From Geojedonia litorea (lineage in GTDB: Bacteria > Bacteroidota > Bacteroidia > Flavobacteriales > Flavobacteriaceae), in assembly GCF_042654525.1 (NCBI RefSeq), contig NZ_JBHSGP010000005.1, forward strand, positions 62,001 to 126,000: a stretch of DNA of 64,000 nucleotides, in the 5' to 3' direction. Both the position numbers and the translations under genes were made by a program. This document shows positions 26,840 to 36,122 of the stretch, piece by piece (positions within the stretch are counted from its first letter, which is position 1; every line of letters starts with the position of its first letter). The notes below the pieces were generated by a model. The model ran no database searches. It saw nothing but the letters and a program-made list of their open reading frames with translations, and had not been told where the DNA came from.

Positions 26840-28183
26840 TTAAAAGACTAATGACATGATGCAAACGGCTCCAAATCCAACAAGTGCCAGAATTGTAGTC
26901 ATCATCGTCCAGCTTCTAAAAGTTTGTTTTTCGTTTAGTCCTAAATATTTACTCACTAACCAGAAACCACTGTCATTCACATGCGATAAAATGGAGGCCC
27001 CTGAAGCAATGGCGATGACTAATAGCGCTTTGTCAATGGCACTAACATCAATGGCTAATAAAGGGGCAGTGAGCCCGGCGGCGGTTATCATAGCCACAGT
27101 CGCTGAACCCTGAAGCACTCTTACAATAACGGCAGCTAAAAAGGCGAATAATAAGATGCTTACACCTTGTTCTGCAAAATAATTAGCAAGCATTTCTCCT
27201 GTTTTGGTATTCACCAACATTTGCTTGAATACGCCACCAGCACCGGTCAACAAAATAATTATACCTGCTGGAGCCATGGATTTACTAGTAATCTTTAAGA
27301 GCGTAGCGCTCGCAACGCCTCTGGCAACGCCAAGTACATACCAAGCAATAAGATTGGCTAAAATCAATGCCGAAAACGGGTGTCCAAGCATCTGAAGCCA
27401 AGATTTAGTAGTGTTGGAGAGCTGTAAATTGCTTGCCATAGGGCTGTTTAAAAGCGTATTGCTTACAATCAGTATTATGGGAATTCCAATGATGGTTAAA
27501 ATCAACCCAACGGCAGGGTATTTGGTGACTTCCGTAGGATTGTCATCTAATGGAGGGGCATCAATGTGAATCTTTTTTGCGATATAATTTGCAAATAAAG
27601 GCCCACTAATGATTGCTGCTGGAATGCCTGCTAAAAATCCAAAAGTTATTACCCAGCCGAGATCAGCCTTTAAAATATCTGCCACAGCAACTGGACCTGG
27701 CGTCGGTGGAATGAAGGCATGTGTGATAGCCAAACCTGCCAACAGGGGAATGCCATAGATTAATAATGACTTTTTGGTTTTTCGTTGTAGGGAATAAATT
27801 AATGGCACTAAAATGATAAAGGCCACATCAAAAAATACGGGGATGGCCACAAAAAAACCGGTAAGCATTAATGCCCAGGAGGCACGTTTTTCACCAAATG
27901 TGTTTAGTAAATATTTGGCCAAGGCCTCGGCGCCACCACTATGCTCCAAAATGGCTCCAAACATTGCGCCCAAGCCAACCACCATAGCCACAAATCCTAA
28001 AGTGTCGCCCATGCCTTCTTGCATAGTACTTATAATAGCCATTGGAGCCATACCAGCAAGGATGCCAACAATAATACTCGATACTAATAGAGCGATAAAG
28101 GCTTGGATTCTTAATTTTAAGATAAGAGTCAGAAGGACTGCAATTCCAATTAGAACGGCTGCTACTAGGTTAAAGTCGATCAT
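26840..28183 (-). CDS. gntP: Gluconate:H+ symporter, GntP family
   Basis: A permease of about 447 residues with 12-14 hydrophobic helices. Hallmarks are GLGAMFGAILEHSGGAEALA, VFFDVAFIILVPLIYSL, THAFIPPTPGPVAVADIL and ASILSHVNDSGFWLVSKYLG, all characteristic of GntP/GntT. I place the start at 28183 because that ATG overlaps the gnd TGA stop as ATGA; an upstream ATG at 28195 is the alternative. It is the last gene of the gluconate operon and imports gluconate for GntK. Confidence 0.92.
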   Translation of the reverse strand: MIDFNLVAAVLIGIAVLLTLILKLRIQAFIALLVSSIIVGILAGMAPMAIISTMQEGMGDTLGFVAMVVGLGAMFGAILEHSGGAEALAKYLLNTFGEKRASWALMLTGFFVAIPVFFDVAFIILVPLIYSLQRKTKKSLLIYGIPLLAGLAITHAFIPPTPGPVAVADILKADLGWVITFGFLAGIPAAIISGPLFANYIAKKIHIDAPPLDDNPTEVTKYPAVGLILTIIGIPIILIVSNTLLNSPMASNLQLSNTTKSWLQMLGHPFSALILANLIAWYVLGVARGVASATLLKITSKSMAPAGIIILLTGAGGVFKQMLVNTKTGEMLANYFAEQGVSILLFAFLAAVIVRVLQGSATVAMITAAGLTAPLLAIDVSAIDKALLVIAIASGASILSHVNDSGFWLVSKYLGLNEKQTFRSWTMMTTILALVGFGAVCIMSLVF

Positions 28184-29583
28184 GCTGAATCCCAATTGGC
28201 GTGAAAAAATTGATTTAATGGCGCATCAGTACGTTCAAAAGTATGGGCTCCAAAATAATCGCGTTGGGCCTGAATTAGGTTTGCAGGTAATCGATCGGTT
28301 GTCATACTAATCCAATAATTATAGGCCGACCAAAAAGTGTCTACAGCCACCCGATTGATCATGCCCGATTGTATAAGATGGATGATGTCAGGTTCTGTAG
28401 TTTCCAAAGTTTTAAATATGGAAGGATGGGATAAAAGATCATTAGAGGATTTTAAATATAAAATAGAATCCTCCATAAATTGAGATCGGATAATACAGCC
28501 ATTGGTCCAAATACGTGCAATTTCAGAAAGATTTAGCTCCCAAGAATTGACGTCAGAGGCTTGCTGCATAAGTTGAAAACCTTGATGATGATTTAAAATT
28601 CGAGCCATCCTATAGGCGTTCTCCAAAGCTTTTAAATCGGGTGTTAACCCTTTTGATTTTTTATGATTTAACTGTTTTGCAAGTTGTTCGCGAGAGGTTT
28701 TAAAAGCGGATAGATACCTCGCAAACAGAGCCGAAGTCATAATATTGGCTGGAACCCCAAGATCTAAAGCGGTTTTACTCGACCAATTGCCAGTGCCCTT
28801 ATTTCCAGCCTTATCCAGTACTTTGTCCAAAAGGTAGTCGTCACCTTCTTTCTTACGGAGGATATCAATAGTGATTTCCAATAAATAACTGGATAAATCG
28901 CTGTTGTTCCATGAAGTAAATAATTCCGCAATGACTTCATTGGTCATAGATGTTGAGAGTAACGCATAGAGTTCAGCAAGCAGCTGCATTTCTGCATACT
29001 CCATCCCGTTGTGAATCATTTTAACAAAATGTCCAGCGCCATCCTTGCCAATAAACGTACAACAGGGATTACCTTTAGTATCTTTGGCGGCTATAGACTC
29101 CAAAATAGGGGCGACTAATTTATAACTTTGAGGATGACCTCCGGGCATAAGTGACGGTCCTTTTCTAGCACCTTCTTCACCGCCAGAAACACCACAACCT
29201 ATAAAATGAATCCCGTTTTTATTTAAATCTGAATAGCGTCTTTGCGTATCATTGTAATGAGAATTTCCGCCATCGATAATAATATCATTTGCCGATAAAT
29301 AGGGTAGTAATTGGTCAATCACTAGATCTATTATAGCACCAGCTTTAACCATAATAAGAATTTTTCTTGGAGTTGCTAATGAGGCCACAAATTGGTCAAT
29401 GTTTGTAAAGCCTTGAATGTTTTTAAAGGAGGAATTGTGTTCTAAAAAAGATGACACGACATGTGCTTCATTACCTTCACTTCGATTATAGACGGAAGTG
29501 TCAATACCATTTTCGGCCAAGTTGAGACTTAAGCTCTTTCCCATAACGCCCAGGCCAATGACGCCAAATTGTGATTTACTCAT
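28180..29583 (-). CDS. gnd: 6-phosphogluconate dehydrogenase, decarboxylating
   Basis: Oxidises 6-phosphogluconate to ribulose-5-phosphate and CO2 with NADP. The 467-residue protein has the full-length architecture: GVIGLGVMGKSLSLNLAENG (coenzyme loop), IDGGNSHYNDTQRRY, FIGCGVSGGEEGARKGPSLM (substrate loop), the catalytic Lys in GHFVKMIHNGMEYAEMQ, and LDKAGNKGTGNWSS. It overlaps gntK by 8 bases and gntP by about 4. This copy sits in a gluconate operon, so it probably serves catabolism of imported gluconate. Confidence 0.96.
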   Translation of the reverse strand: MSKSQFGVIGLGVMGKSLSLNLAENGIDTSVYNRSEGNEAHVVSSFLEHNSSFKNIQGFTNIDQFVASLATPRKILIMVKAGAIIDLVIDQLLPYLSANDIIIDGGNSHYNDTQRRYSDLNKNGIHFIGCGVSGGEEGARKGPSLMPGGHPQSYKLVAPILESIAAKDTKGNPCCTFIGKDGAGHFVKMIHNGMEYAEMQLLAELYALLSTSMTNEVIAELFTSWNNSDLSSYLLEITIDILRKKEGDDYLLDKVLDKAGNKGTGNWSSKTALDLGVPANIMTSALFARYLSAFKTSREQLAKQLNHKKSKGLTPDLKALENAYRMARILNHHQGFQLMQQASDVNSWELNLSEIARIWTNGCIIRSQFMEDSILYLKSSNDLLSHPSIFKTLETTEPDIIHLIQSGMINRVAVDTFWSAYNYWISMTTDRLPANLIQAQRDYFGAHTFERTDAPLNQFFHANWDSA

Positions 29584-30070
29584 GTGTTTTTAAATTTGAT
29601 ACAAGTGTTTCTATAATGCGCTCTGGTGATTGATCAATGGTAATGTGATAACCATAATTTGGTTCTTCTAGAGCATCAAATTGCGATTGCAATAAATGGG
29701 ATGCCATATAATGACCTGTACGTTCTTCAATGCGCGATTTTATAAGCTCAAAACTGCCTTTTAAATACACCCAGGTGACAGATTTTGATGTTGAAGCTAA
29801 TACTGTTCGGTAGGATTCTTTTAATGCTGAACAAGAAAGTACTGCACCTCCGCGGGTGTCCCAATCCGCTATATGGTTGGCTAGTGTTAGTAACCAAGGA
29901 TGACGGTCTACATCGGTTAAGGCAATGTTTTGTTTCATTTTATCAATATTCGCTTGTGGATGAAAATCATCGGCATCGTAAAATGGCAGATTTAAAGCTT
30001 TAGCCAATTGTTCACCAATTGTCGTTTTTCCACAGCCACTTACACCCATTACAATAATCATGTCTTTCAC
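29576..30070 (-). CDS. gntK: Gluconokinase
   Basis: A 164-residue P-loop kinase that phosphorylates gluconate at O6. The P-loop is IIVMGVSGCGKTTIGEQLA, followed by FYDADDFHPQANIDKM (substrate region), PWLLTLANHIADW, LSCSALKESYR and RTGHYMASHLLQSQFDALE, all GntK-specific. Its start is adjacent to the stop of the lactonase-like gene with no gap, so the genes are coupled. Confidence 0.95.
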   Translation of the reverse strand: MKDMIIVMGVSGCGKTTIGEQLAKALNLPFYDADDFHPQANIDKMKQNIALTDVDRHPWLLTLANHIADWDTRGGAVLSCSALKESYRTVLASTSKSVTWVYLKGSFELIKSRIEERTGHYMASHLLQSQFDALEEPNYGYHITIDQSPERIIETLVSNLKTHE

Positions 30071-31078
30071 TTATTCTGTTTTAAAGAAGGTATTTTTAAC
30101 TCCCTTTACTCCTGGAACTGCCTTAAATACCGAACCGGCCAAGGGATAGCGATGTTGCTCTTCTTCTGACATATCTATACTCGCTGTTGTTATAAACAAA
30201 GTGTCTAATGTAGTGCCGCCAAAAGCGCAGGACGTTACATTATGTGCCGGTACTTCAATTCTAGAAATCACTTCGCCTGTTTTTGGGTCAAAGCAAAGTA
30301 CCGCATTACCATTCCACATACCTACCCATAAATTGTCATGTTCGTCAATGGTCATACCATCAGGATAGCCCAACGAATCTGCAACTTTTACCGCAATTCT
30401 TGGGTTGGAGATAGTTCCTGTGACATCATCATAATCAAAGGCCTTGATTTCCAAAGTTGGGGTGTCTATATAATACATAGTAGCTTTGTCTTTAGTCCAG
30501 ACAATACCATTAGAAATAGTAATACTATCCAATTTTAAGTGTGCTTGTCCTTTTGCATCTATCATATAGAGATTGGCCACATGAGGACGTTGTTTCAGCC
30601 CCATGGAACCTACCCAAAGTCGACCAGAGGGGTCGCATTTCCCGTCATTAAATCTATTGGTAGGTATATTCTGTTCTACATCCGAAAGTAATGTGGTCTC
30701 TCCAGTTGTAATATTCATTTTATAAATCCCATCTTCAAGTGCAACTAAAGCAGAAATGGTATCAATAGGAACAACGGTGCCAATACGAGAAGGGGTTTCT
30801 AACGTTCGATTGGTTTTTGTTTTAGGGTTATAAATATGCAATTGCTTCGCCTCAATATCAATCCAATAGAATTCTTGGGTTTGATGATTCCAAAAGGCAC
30901 CTTCACCTAATTGCGCTTTAATATTGTATTCAAGTATAGCCTTATTTTTAAGTGTGTTCACAGTTTCAGAGGGTAATTCTTGTTTTTTTTTGTTCTGACA
31001 TCCAATAAGTGACATGGTGAATGTAACTACTATGAAAAGCGTTCGTAGTTTCCAAAACAAATTTAGTTGGTGCTTCAT
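30071..31078 (-). CDS. SMP-30/gluconolactonase-family lipoprotein
   Basis: A 335-residue beta-propeller of the SMP-30/gluconolactonase group with a lipoprotein signal ending MSLIGC. Metal- and substrate-site residues are seen in LGEGAFWNHQTQEFYWIDIE, NRFNDGKCDPSGRLWVGSMG, SNGIVWTKDKATMYYIDTP and YPDGMTIDEHDNLWVGMWNG. It probably opens gluconolactone to gluconate in the periplasm before GntP imports it. It is the first gene of the operon and lies just downstream of a strong terminator shared with secA. Only about 30 bases separate hairpin and start codon. Confidence 0.88.
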   Translation of the reverse strand: MKHQLNLFWKLRTLFIVVTFTMSLIGCQNKKKQELPSETVNTLKNKAILEYNIKAQLGEGAFWNHQTQEFYWIDIEAKQLHIYNPKTKTNRTLETPSRIGTVVPIDTISALVALEDGIYKMNITTGETTLLSDVEQNIPTNRFNDGKCDPSGRLWVGSMGLKQRPHVANLYMIDAKGQAHLKLDSITISNGIVWTKDKATMYYIDTPTLEIKAFDYDDVTGTISNPRIAVKVADSLGYPDGMTIDEHDNLWVGMWNGNAVLCFDPKTGEVISRIEVPAHNVTSCAFGGTTLDTLFITTASIDMSEEEQHRYPLAGSVFKAVPGVKGVKNTFFKTE

Positions 31079-31110
31079 TAAACGTGGATTTGGAATAAAA
31101 ATAGAAAAAA

Positions 31111-31138
31111 AACTCCTAACAGTGGGCTGTTAGGAGTT
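31111..31138. terminator. Bidirectional terminator between secA and the gluconate operon
   Basis: A perfect 12-bp stem, AACTCCTAACAG (31111-31122) and CTGTTAGGAGTT (31127-31138), with a 4-base loop, an A-run on the left and T-run on the right. It ends secA transcription on the minus strand. Confidence 0.9.
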
Positions 31139-31167
31139 TTAATGTAAATCTTGATTTTTAAAACGAT

Positions 31168-34100
31168 TTATTCGTCTACCAAAACCCATTCACCTTTGGT
31201 GATAAGCGGTTCGGCTTGCTTGTATTTAAGAGTTTTATTTTCACCACTGATGACATGTTTTATGGTCACACGGTCATTACGTCCAATCTTTGGTCGATCC
31301 CTAACAATGGTTTCTACTACTTCGGGTTGACGCTGTGTGTTTCCAGCAGCTCTGCTTTGTGCGGCACGTTCATCCATATTTGGAATTTCATCCTTTTGGG
31401 TATTCAATTTTTCTTGTTTACGCGCTCTGGCCTCTCTAATAGTGTTCTGTGTTTCAGTAGGCAATTCTCCTTTAAACAAGAAGGAAATCACATCTTTGTT
31501 CACCTGGTCAATCATCGATTTGAACAACTCAAATGCTTCAAATTTATAGATCAATAAAGGATCTTTTTGTTCGTGAACCGCCAACTGTACCGATTGTTTT
31601 AGTTCATCCATTTTACGCAAATGGGTTTTCCAGGAATCATCTACAATGGCCAGTGTGATATTCTTCTCAAAGTCATTAATAAGTTGCTTTCCTTGAGATT
31701 CATAGGCTTTCTCCAAATCGGTAACCACTTGAAGGTTTTTGACACCATCAGTAAAAGGAACCACGATGCGTTTAAATTTATCACGCTGGGTTTCATATAC
31801 ATTTTTGATAACAGGGTAGGCTAATTCAGCATTACGTTCCATTTTTTCTCTGTAATGGGTAAATGCAGCCTTATAAATTTTACCTGCAATCTCTTGAGCT
31901 GTTAATTTTGCAAATTCAGCTTCAGTAATTGGTGAACTCATTGAGAAGAATCGGATAAGTTCAAACTCAAAGTTTTTAAAGTCATTGGCTTCTTTATTTG
32001 AAAGCGCAATGCCTTCAGAAGTATCGTAAATCATGTTAGCTAAATCTACACGTAAACGTTCACCATGAAGAGCATGACGACGACGTTTGTATACCACTTC
32101 ACGTTGGGCATTCATCACGTCATCATATTCCAATAGACGCTTTCTAACGCCAAAGTTGTTTTCTTCCACTTTCTTCTGGGCGCGTTCTATAGATTTTGAA
32201 ATCATGGAATGCTGAATCACTTCACCTTCCTTCAATCCCATTCTATCCATCATTTTGGCAATACGTTCACTACCAAAGAGACGCATTAAATTATCTTCTA
32301 AAGACACATAAAACTGTGAACTTCCAGGATCACCTTGACGACCTGCTCGACCACGTAACTGACGGTCAACACGTCTAGAATCATGGCGCTCTGTACCAAT
32401 AATAGCTAAACCGCCTGCTTTCTTAACGTCATCACTTAATTTAATGTCGGTACCACGACCTGCCATGTTGGTAGCGATGGTGACCTGACCCGATTGTCCA
32501 GCTTGTGCTACAATATCGGCCTCTTTTTTATGAAGTTTGGCGTTTAAGACGTTATGTGGAATTTTTCGAATATCCAACATCTTTCCTAACAACTCACTGA
32601 TTTCAACTGAAGTGGTACCAATCAATACTGGGCGACCAGCTTGCGAAAGTTGGGTAACTTCGTCAATAACGGCATTGTATTTTTCCCGTTTGGTTTTATA
32701 CACCAAATCTTCACGGTCATCTCTGGCAATTGGTCTATTAGTTGGGATTTCTACTACATCTAATTTGTAAATTTCCCAGAACTCACCTGCTTCGGTAACC
32801 GCAGTACCCGTCATACCCGATAACTTACGGTACATTCTAAAGTAATTTTGAAGTGTTACAGTCGCAAAAGTTTGTGTGGCATCTTCAATTTTTACATTTT
32901 CTTTGGCTTCAATGGCTTGGTGAAGTCCGTCGCTATAACGACGACCATCCATAATACGTCCCGTTTGCTCATCAACAATCATGACCTTATTGTCAATCAC
33001 GACGTATTGAATATCCTTTTCAAATAGGGCATAAGCCTTCAATAATTGGTTAAGGGTATGAATGCGTTCAGACTTGATGCCGAACTCTTTAAACAGTTCT
33101 TCTTTTTCGTTGGCTTCTTCTTCTTTTGAAAGTCCTTTAGCTTCAATTTTGGCGATTTCTACACCAATTTCAGGCATTACAAAGAAGTTGGGATCATCTT
33201 TACCAGAAAGAAAATCGACACCTTTATCCGATAGCTCAATTTGATTGTTTTTTTCATCAATCACATAGTACAGTTCGGCATCAACCTTTGGCATTTCACG
33301 GTTATTGTCCTGCATGTAGAAGTTTTCAGTCTTTTGAAGCAATTGTTTAATTCCTTCTTCACTTAAAAACTTAATTAAGGCCTTATTTTTAGGCATCCCG
33401 CGGTATACGCGTAATAATTTAAAACCACCTTCTTTGGTGTCACCTTCAGCAATTAATTTTTTAGCTTCAGCAAGGACACCTGTTAAGTATTTACGTTGTA
33501 CGTTTACAATATCGTCTACTTTTGGTTTTAACTCGGTAAACTCGTGGCGGTCACCTTGAGGTATAGGACCAGAAATAATTAATGGCGTACGGGCATCATC
33601 GACCAATACCGAATCCACCTCATCCACAATCGCAAAGTGATGTGGGCGTTGCACCAAATCATCAGGTGAATGTGCCATATTATCACGCAGATAATCAAAA
33701 CCAAATTCGTTATTGGTACCATAAGTGATGTCGGCGTTGTATGCTTTTTTACGTGCCGCCGAATTAGGCTGATGGTAATCTATACAATCCACACTCAAAC
33801 CATGGAACTCAAATATAGGTGCCATCCAAGCACTATCACGCTTGGCCAAATAATCGTTAACGGTTACCAAATGCACACCACGACCTGATAAGGCATTAAG
33901 GTACATTGGAAGCGTAGCAACCAAAGTTTTACCTTCACCAGTTTGCATCTCGGCAATTTTACCTTGATGCATGGCGATACCACCTATAAGTTGTACATCA
34001 TAGTGCACCATATCCCAGGTAATAGGTTTTCCAGCGGCATCCCACGAATTGGACCAAATGGCTTTGTCATCTTCAAGAGAGACATAGTCTTTGCTTCCTG

Positions 34101-34521
34101 AAATTTCTCGGTCAAAAGTACTGGCTGAAACTTCAATGGTCGTATTGGCTACAAACCGTTTTGCCGTTTCTTTTACAACCGCAAAGGCTTCTGGTAAAAT
34201 TTCATTTAATACGCCTTCGGTGATGGTGTATATTTCGTCTTTAATGCCATCAATTTCTTGGTAGATGTCTTCACGTTGGTCGATGTCTTCTGTAGCTTCA
34301 GCATCTTTGAGTAGAGCTTCAATTTTATCGTTTAAGGGTTGTCGTGCTTCAGCGATTTTTGCTTTAAAACTTGCGGTTTTAGCTCTTAATTCGTCATGTG
34401 AAAGTTGTTCAAGTGCCTGTTCAAAGGTTTTTACTTGTGCTACTATTGGCATTATGGCTTTGACGTCCTGTTTGGATTTGTCTCCCACAAATACCTTTAA
34501 TACTGAATTTAAAAAACTCAT
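31168..34521 (-). CDS. secA: Preprotein translocase ATPase SecA
   Basis: The motor of the Sec export pathway. The 1117 residues are long compared with about 900 in E. coli, as usual in Bacteroidota, with insertions in the first nucleotide-binding domain (about 340-460). Seen: GGIAMHQGKIAEMQTGEGKT (Walker A), VHLVTVNDYLAKRDS, FAIVDEVDSVLVDDARTPLI (Walker B) and TNMAGRGTDIKL. The usual C-terminal zinc-binding Cys cluster is absent; the tail ends GEWVLVDE. It is transcribed alone, with a -7 box at 34637-34644. Confidence 0.98.
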   Translation of the reverse strand: MSFLNSVLKVFVGDKSKQDVKAIMPIVAQVKTFEQALEQLSHDELRAKTASFKAKIAEARQPLNDKIEALLKDAEATEDIDQREDIYQEIDGIKDEIYTITEGVLNEILPEAFAVVKETAKRFVANTTIEVSASTFDREISGSKDYVSLEDDKAIWSNSWDAAGKPITWDMVHYDVQLIGGIAMHQGKIAEMQTGEGKTLVATLPMYLNALSGRGVHLVTVNDYLAKRDSAWMAPIFEFHGLSVDCIDYHQPNSAARKKAYNADITYGTNNEFGFDYLRDNMAHSPDDLVQRPHHFAIVDEVDSVLVDDARTPLIISGPIPQGDRHEFTELKPKVDDIVNVQRKYLTGVLAEAKKLIAEGDTKEGGFKLLRVYRGMPKNKALIKFLSEEGIKQLLQKTENFYMQDNNREMPKVDAELYYVIDEKNNQIELSDKGVDFLSGKDDPNFFVMPEIGVEIAKIEAKGLSKEEEANEKEELFKEFGIKSERIHTLNQLLKAYALFEKDIQYVVIDNKVMIVDEQTGRIMDGRRYSDGLHQAIEAKENVKIEDATQTFATVTLQNYFRMYRKLSGMTGTAVTEAGEFWEIYKLDVVEIPTNRPIARDDREDLVYKTKREKYNAVIDEVTQLSQAGRPVLIGTTSVEISELLGKMLDIRKIPHNVLNAKLHKKEADIVAQAGQSGQVTIATNMAGRGTDIKLSDDVKKAGGLAIIGTERHDSRRVDRQLRGRAGRQGDPGSSQFYVSLEDNLMRLFGSERIAKMMDRMGLKEGEVIQHSMISKSIERAQKKVEENNFGVRKRLLEYDDVMNAQREVVYKRRRHALHGERLRVDLANMIYDTSEGIALSNKEANDFKNFEFELIRFFSMSSPITEAEFAKLTAQEIAGKIYKAAFTHYREKMERNAELAYPVIKNVYETQRDKFKRIVVPFTDGVKNLQVVTDLEKAYESQGKQLINDFEKNITLAIVDDSWKTHLRKMDELKQSVQLAVHEQKDPLLIYKFEAFELFKSMIDQVNKDVISFLFKGELPTETQNTIREARARKQEKLNTQKDEIPNMDERAAQSRAAGNTQRQPEVVETIVRDRPKIGRNDRVTIKHVISGENKTLKYKQAEPLITKGEWVLVDE

Positions 34522-34636
34522 GTGTATATTATTTTATGTTCTGTCCTAATTAACCACCGTTTGCTTTTTGGTGATTTTAATAGGAGGTATATTGATTAAT
34601 CTCGTTTGTTTTTGCTTTAGCCTTAAAAAAGGCAAA

Positions 34637-34644
34637 CAAAGATA
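34637..34644 (-). promoter_or_regulatory. -7 box upstream of secA
   Basis: On the minus strand this reads TATCTTTG, a match to TAnnTTTG. A TTG (minus strand, 34669-34671) lies 24 bases upstream, slightly longer than the usual spacing. The box is about 115 bases before the secA ATG. Confidence 0.45.
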
Positions 34645-34680
34645 GGGTTTGTGCGAGGTTTATTAAAACAAAGCGCACAA

Positions 34681-34705
34681 AAAAAGTCTCGTAATGAGAC
34701 TTTTT
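34681..34705. terminator. Bidirectional terminator downstream of the DUF2795 gene
   Basis: AAAAAGTCTC (34681-34690) and GAGACTTTTT (34696-34705) form a perfect 10-bp stem with a 5-base loop. It lies about 40 bases after the DUF2795 gene on the minus strand and just upstream of the secA promoter. Confidence 0.85.
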
Positions 34706-34745
34706 AACTTTTCTTTTTATGTATCAACCTTTTAGGTAAAGGTTG

Positions 34746-34967
34746 TTAATATTCGTCCTCATTCCAGAGGTAGTCTTCATCTGTTGGATAATCTGACCAG
34801 ATTTCTTCGATAGAATCGTAAGAATCTCCTTCATCTTCAATGGCCTGTAAATTTTCAACAACTTCTAATGGCGCTCCTGTACGGATGGCATAATCAATTA
34901 ATTCATCTTTAGTTGCTGGCCAAGGCGCATCACTTAAATACGATGCTAATTCTAGTGTCCAATACAT
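34746..34967 (-). CDS. DUF2795 family small acidic protein
   Basis: A 73-residue protein. The start at 34967 (MYWTLELASYLSDAPWPATK) fits the family and the promoter; a longer frame reaching 35033 would run through the -7 box and is rejected. The sequence DELIDYAIRTGAPLEVVENL is the DUF2795 core, and the C terminus is very acidic and ends WNEDEY. The family is abundant in Bacteroidota as a single-copy small protein, with no established function. It is flanked by its own promoter and terminator, so it is an independent unit. Confidence 0.85.
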   Translation of the reverse strand: MYWTLELASYLSDAPWPATKDELIDYAIRTGAPLEVVENLQAIEDEGDSYDSIEEIWSDYPTDEDYLWNEDEY

Positions 34968-34991
34968 GTTATAATGTGTTTTAATTTTGTG

Positions 34992-35021
34992 CAAAAATAA
35001 ATTTTTAGTTGAAAAAGTCAA
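34992..35021 (-). promoter_or_regulatory. Bacteroidota-type promoter of the DUF2795 gene
   Basis: On the minus strand, TTG (35019-35021), a 19-base spacer, and TATTTTTG (34992-34999) match the TTG-N19-TAnnTTTG layout exactly. The box ends 25 bases before the chosen ATG at 34967, and this decides that start codon. Confidence 0.75.
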
Positions 35022-35212
35022 GGAAAAATCCAATTATTTTTCTGTATCTTTTTTTACAGCGATATTTCAGTCGCTCAAAAGGATTAAAATCCCTGTTTCG
35101 CAGCAGATTACAAACGCGTTCTGGATGTTACATTACTACAAAGAACGTGTAATTTTTTGTTCTGGATTTTAATTATCCAAAGATGAGCAAAAGTTACAAT
35201 AAGCTTAAGGGA

Positions 35213-35788
35213 TTAGGATTCTTTTTTAGGAATCCATTTAATTTCTTCGGCTTGCAAGTCATAAGACAACTTCCGTGCCAAGACAAAAAGGTAGTCGGAT
35301 AAGCGATTCAAATACATCAAAGTTTCAGCCTGAAAAGGCTCAACGTCGTTGAGTGCCACCGCTAAACGTTCGGCTCTACGGCATACGCAACGTGCGATAT
35401 GACAGAATGACACAGTTTGATGTCCACCAGGTAAAACGAAGTGGGTCATTGGTGGTAAAGCTTCATTCATGCGGTCCATTTCGTCCTCTAATGCCTGAAT
35501 ATCTTCAGAAGCGAGTTTTGGAATGTTTAAACGCTCCTTCCCACTTTTTAGAATGGCTTTTTCAGGATCGGTCGCTAATACCGCACCAACGGTAAACAGT
35601 TTGTCTTGAATATGTATTAAAAAGGACTTGTATTCTTGGTGAATATCCTGATCTCGGATGAGACCTAAATACGAATTGAGTTCGTCAACGGTTCCATAAC
35701 TGTCTATTCGTATATGATGTTTAGGGACACGTGTGCCTCCAAAGAGTGCTGTGGTGCCTTTATCGCCGGTTTTGGTGTAGATCTTCAT
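35213..35788 (-). CDS. Cob(I)yrinic acid a,c-diamide adenosyltransferase, PduO type
   Basis: Makes adenosylcobalamin from ATP and cob(I)alamin. The 191-residue protein shows the PduO N-terminal ATP loop KIYTKTGDKGTTALFGGTRV, then RIDSYGTVDELNSYLGL and ARCVCRRAERLAVAL with MYLNRLSDYLFVLAR, the conserved RxxxR and LNxLSD motifs. It is soluble and trimeric in known examples. Together with meaB, 13 kb away, it indicates that the organism uses a B12-dependent mutase. Transcribed alone or with an unseen upstream partner. Confidence 0.93.
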   Translation of the reverse strand: MKIYTKTGDKGTTALFGGTRVPKHHIRIDSYGTVDELNSYLGLIRDQDIHQEYKSFLIHIQDKLFTVGAVLATDPEKAILKSGKERLNIPKLASEDIQALEDEMDRMNEALPPMTHFVLPGGHQTVSFCHIARCVCRRAERLAVALNDVEPFQAETLMYLNRLSDYLFVLARKLSYDLQAEEIKWIPKKES

Positions 35789-35802
35789 AATTCAAAGGTA
35801 GA

Positions 35803-36114
35803 TATTAGAAATAAGAAGTTAAAAGTATTTTTCTGGAAATTCGTGTTATGGATTGAATAGGAATGGACTTTAATTTTGGTGTGTTAGCTTTATTTGGGAC
35901 ATGTGAACACCTCCCGTCTCTTCGAGACACCCTCCTCAAGGAGGGAATTTGCAAAGTTTAAAAGGCAGGTATTAGAAATAAGAAGTTAAAAGAATTTTTC
36001 TGGAAATTCGTGTTATTGATTGAATAGGAATGGACTTTAATTCTGGTGTGTTAGCTTTATTTGGGACATGTGAACACCTCCCGTCTCTTCGAGACACCCT
36101 CCTCAAGGAGGGAA
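35803..36114. repeat. Two 145-bp direct repeats, each ending in a double hairpin
   Basis: Positions 35803-35947 and 35970-36114 are near-identical (three mismatches seen by eye), with a period of 167 bases and a 22-base gap. Each copy ends in two adjacent hairpins: GTCTC-TTC-GAGAC and CCCTCC-TCAA-GGAGGG. They lie between the PduO gene and the end of the ABC ATPase gene. The hairpin part (CTCCCGTCT...AGACACCC) resembles the repeats at 50341-50520. Confidence 0.9.
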
Positions 36115-36122
36115 ACTGAAAA

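Noticed and set aside
26830..26846. CTTTTAA...TTAAAAG as a terminator after gntP
   Set aside because: The stem is almost entirely A-T and overlaps the stop codon; too weak to call.
27813..28310. Antisense frame of 165 codons across gntP and gnd
   Set aside because: It crosses the junction of two clear family members and has no recognisable domain or start signal.
34968..35033. Longer N terminus for the DUF2795 protein
   Set aside because: It would run through the -7 promoter box at 34992-34999, and family members begin near MYW.
35034..35212. Possible RNA gene in the gap before the PduO-type gene
   Set aside because: No cloverleaf, conserved riboswitch core or strong hairpin could be made out by eye.
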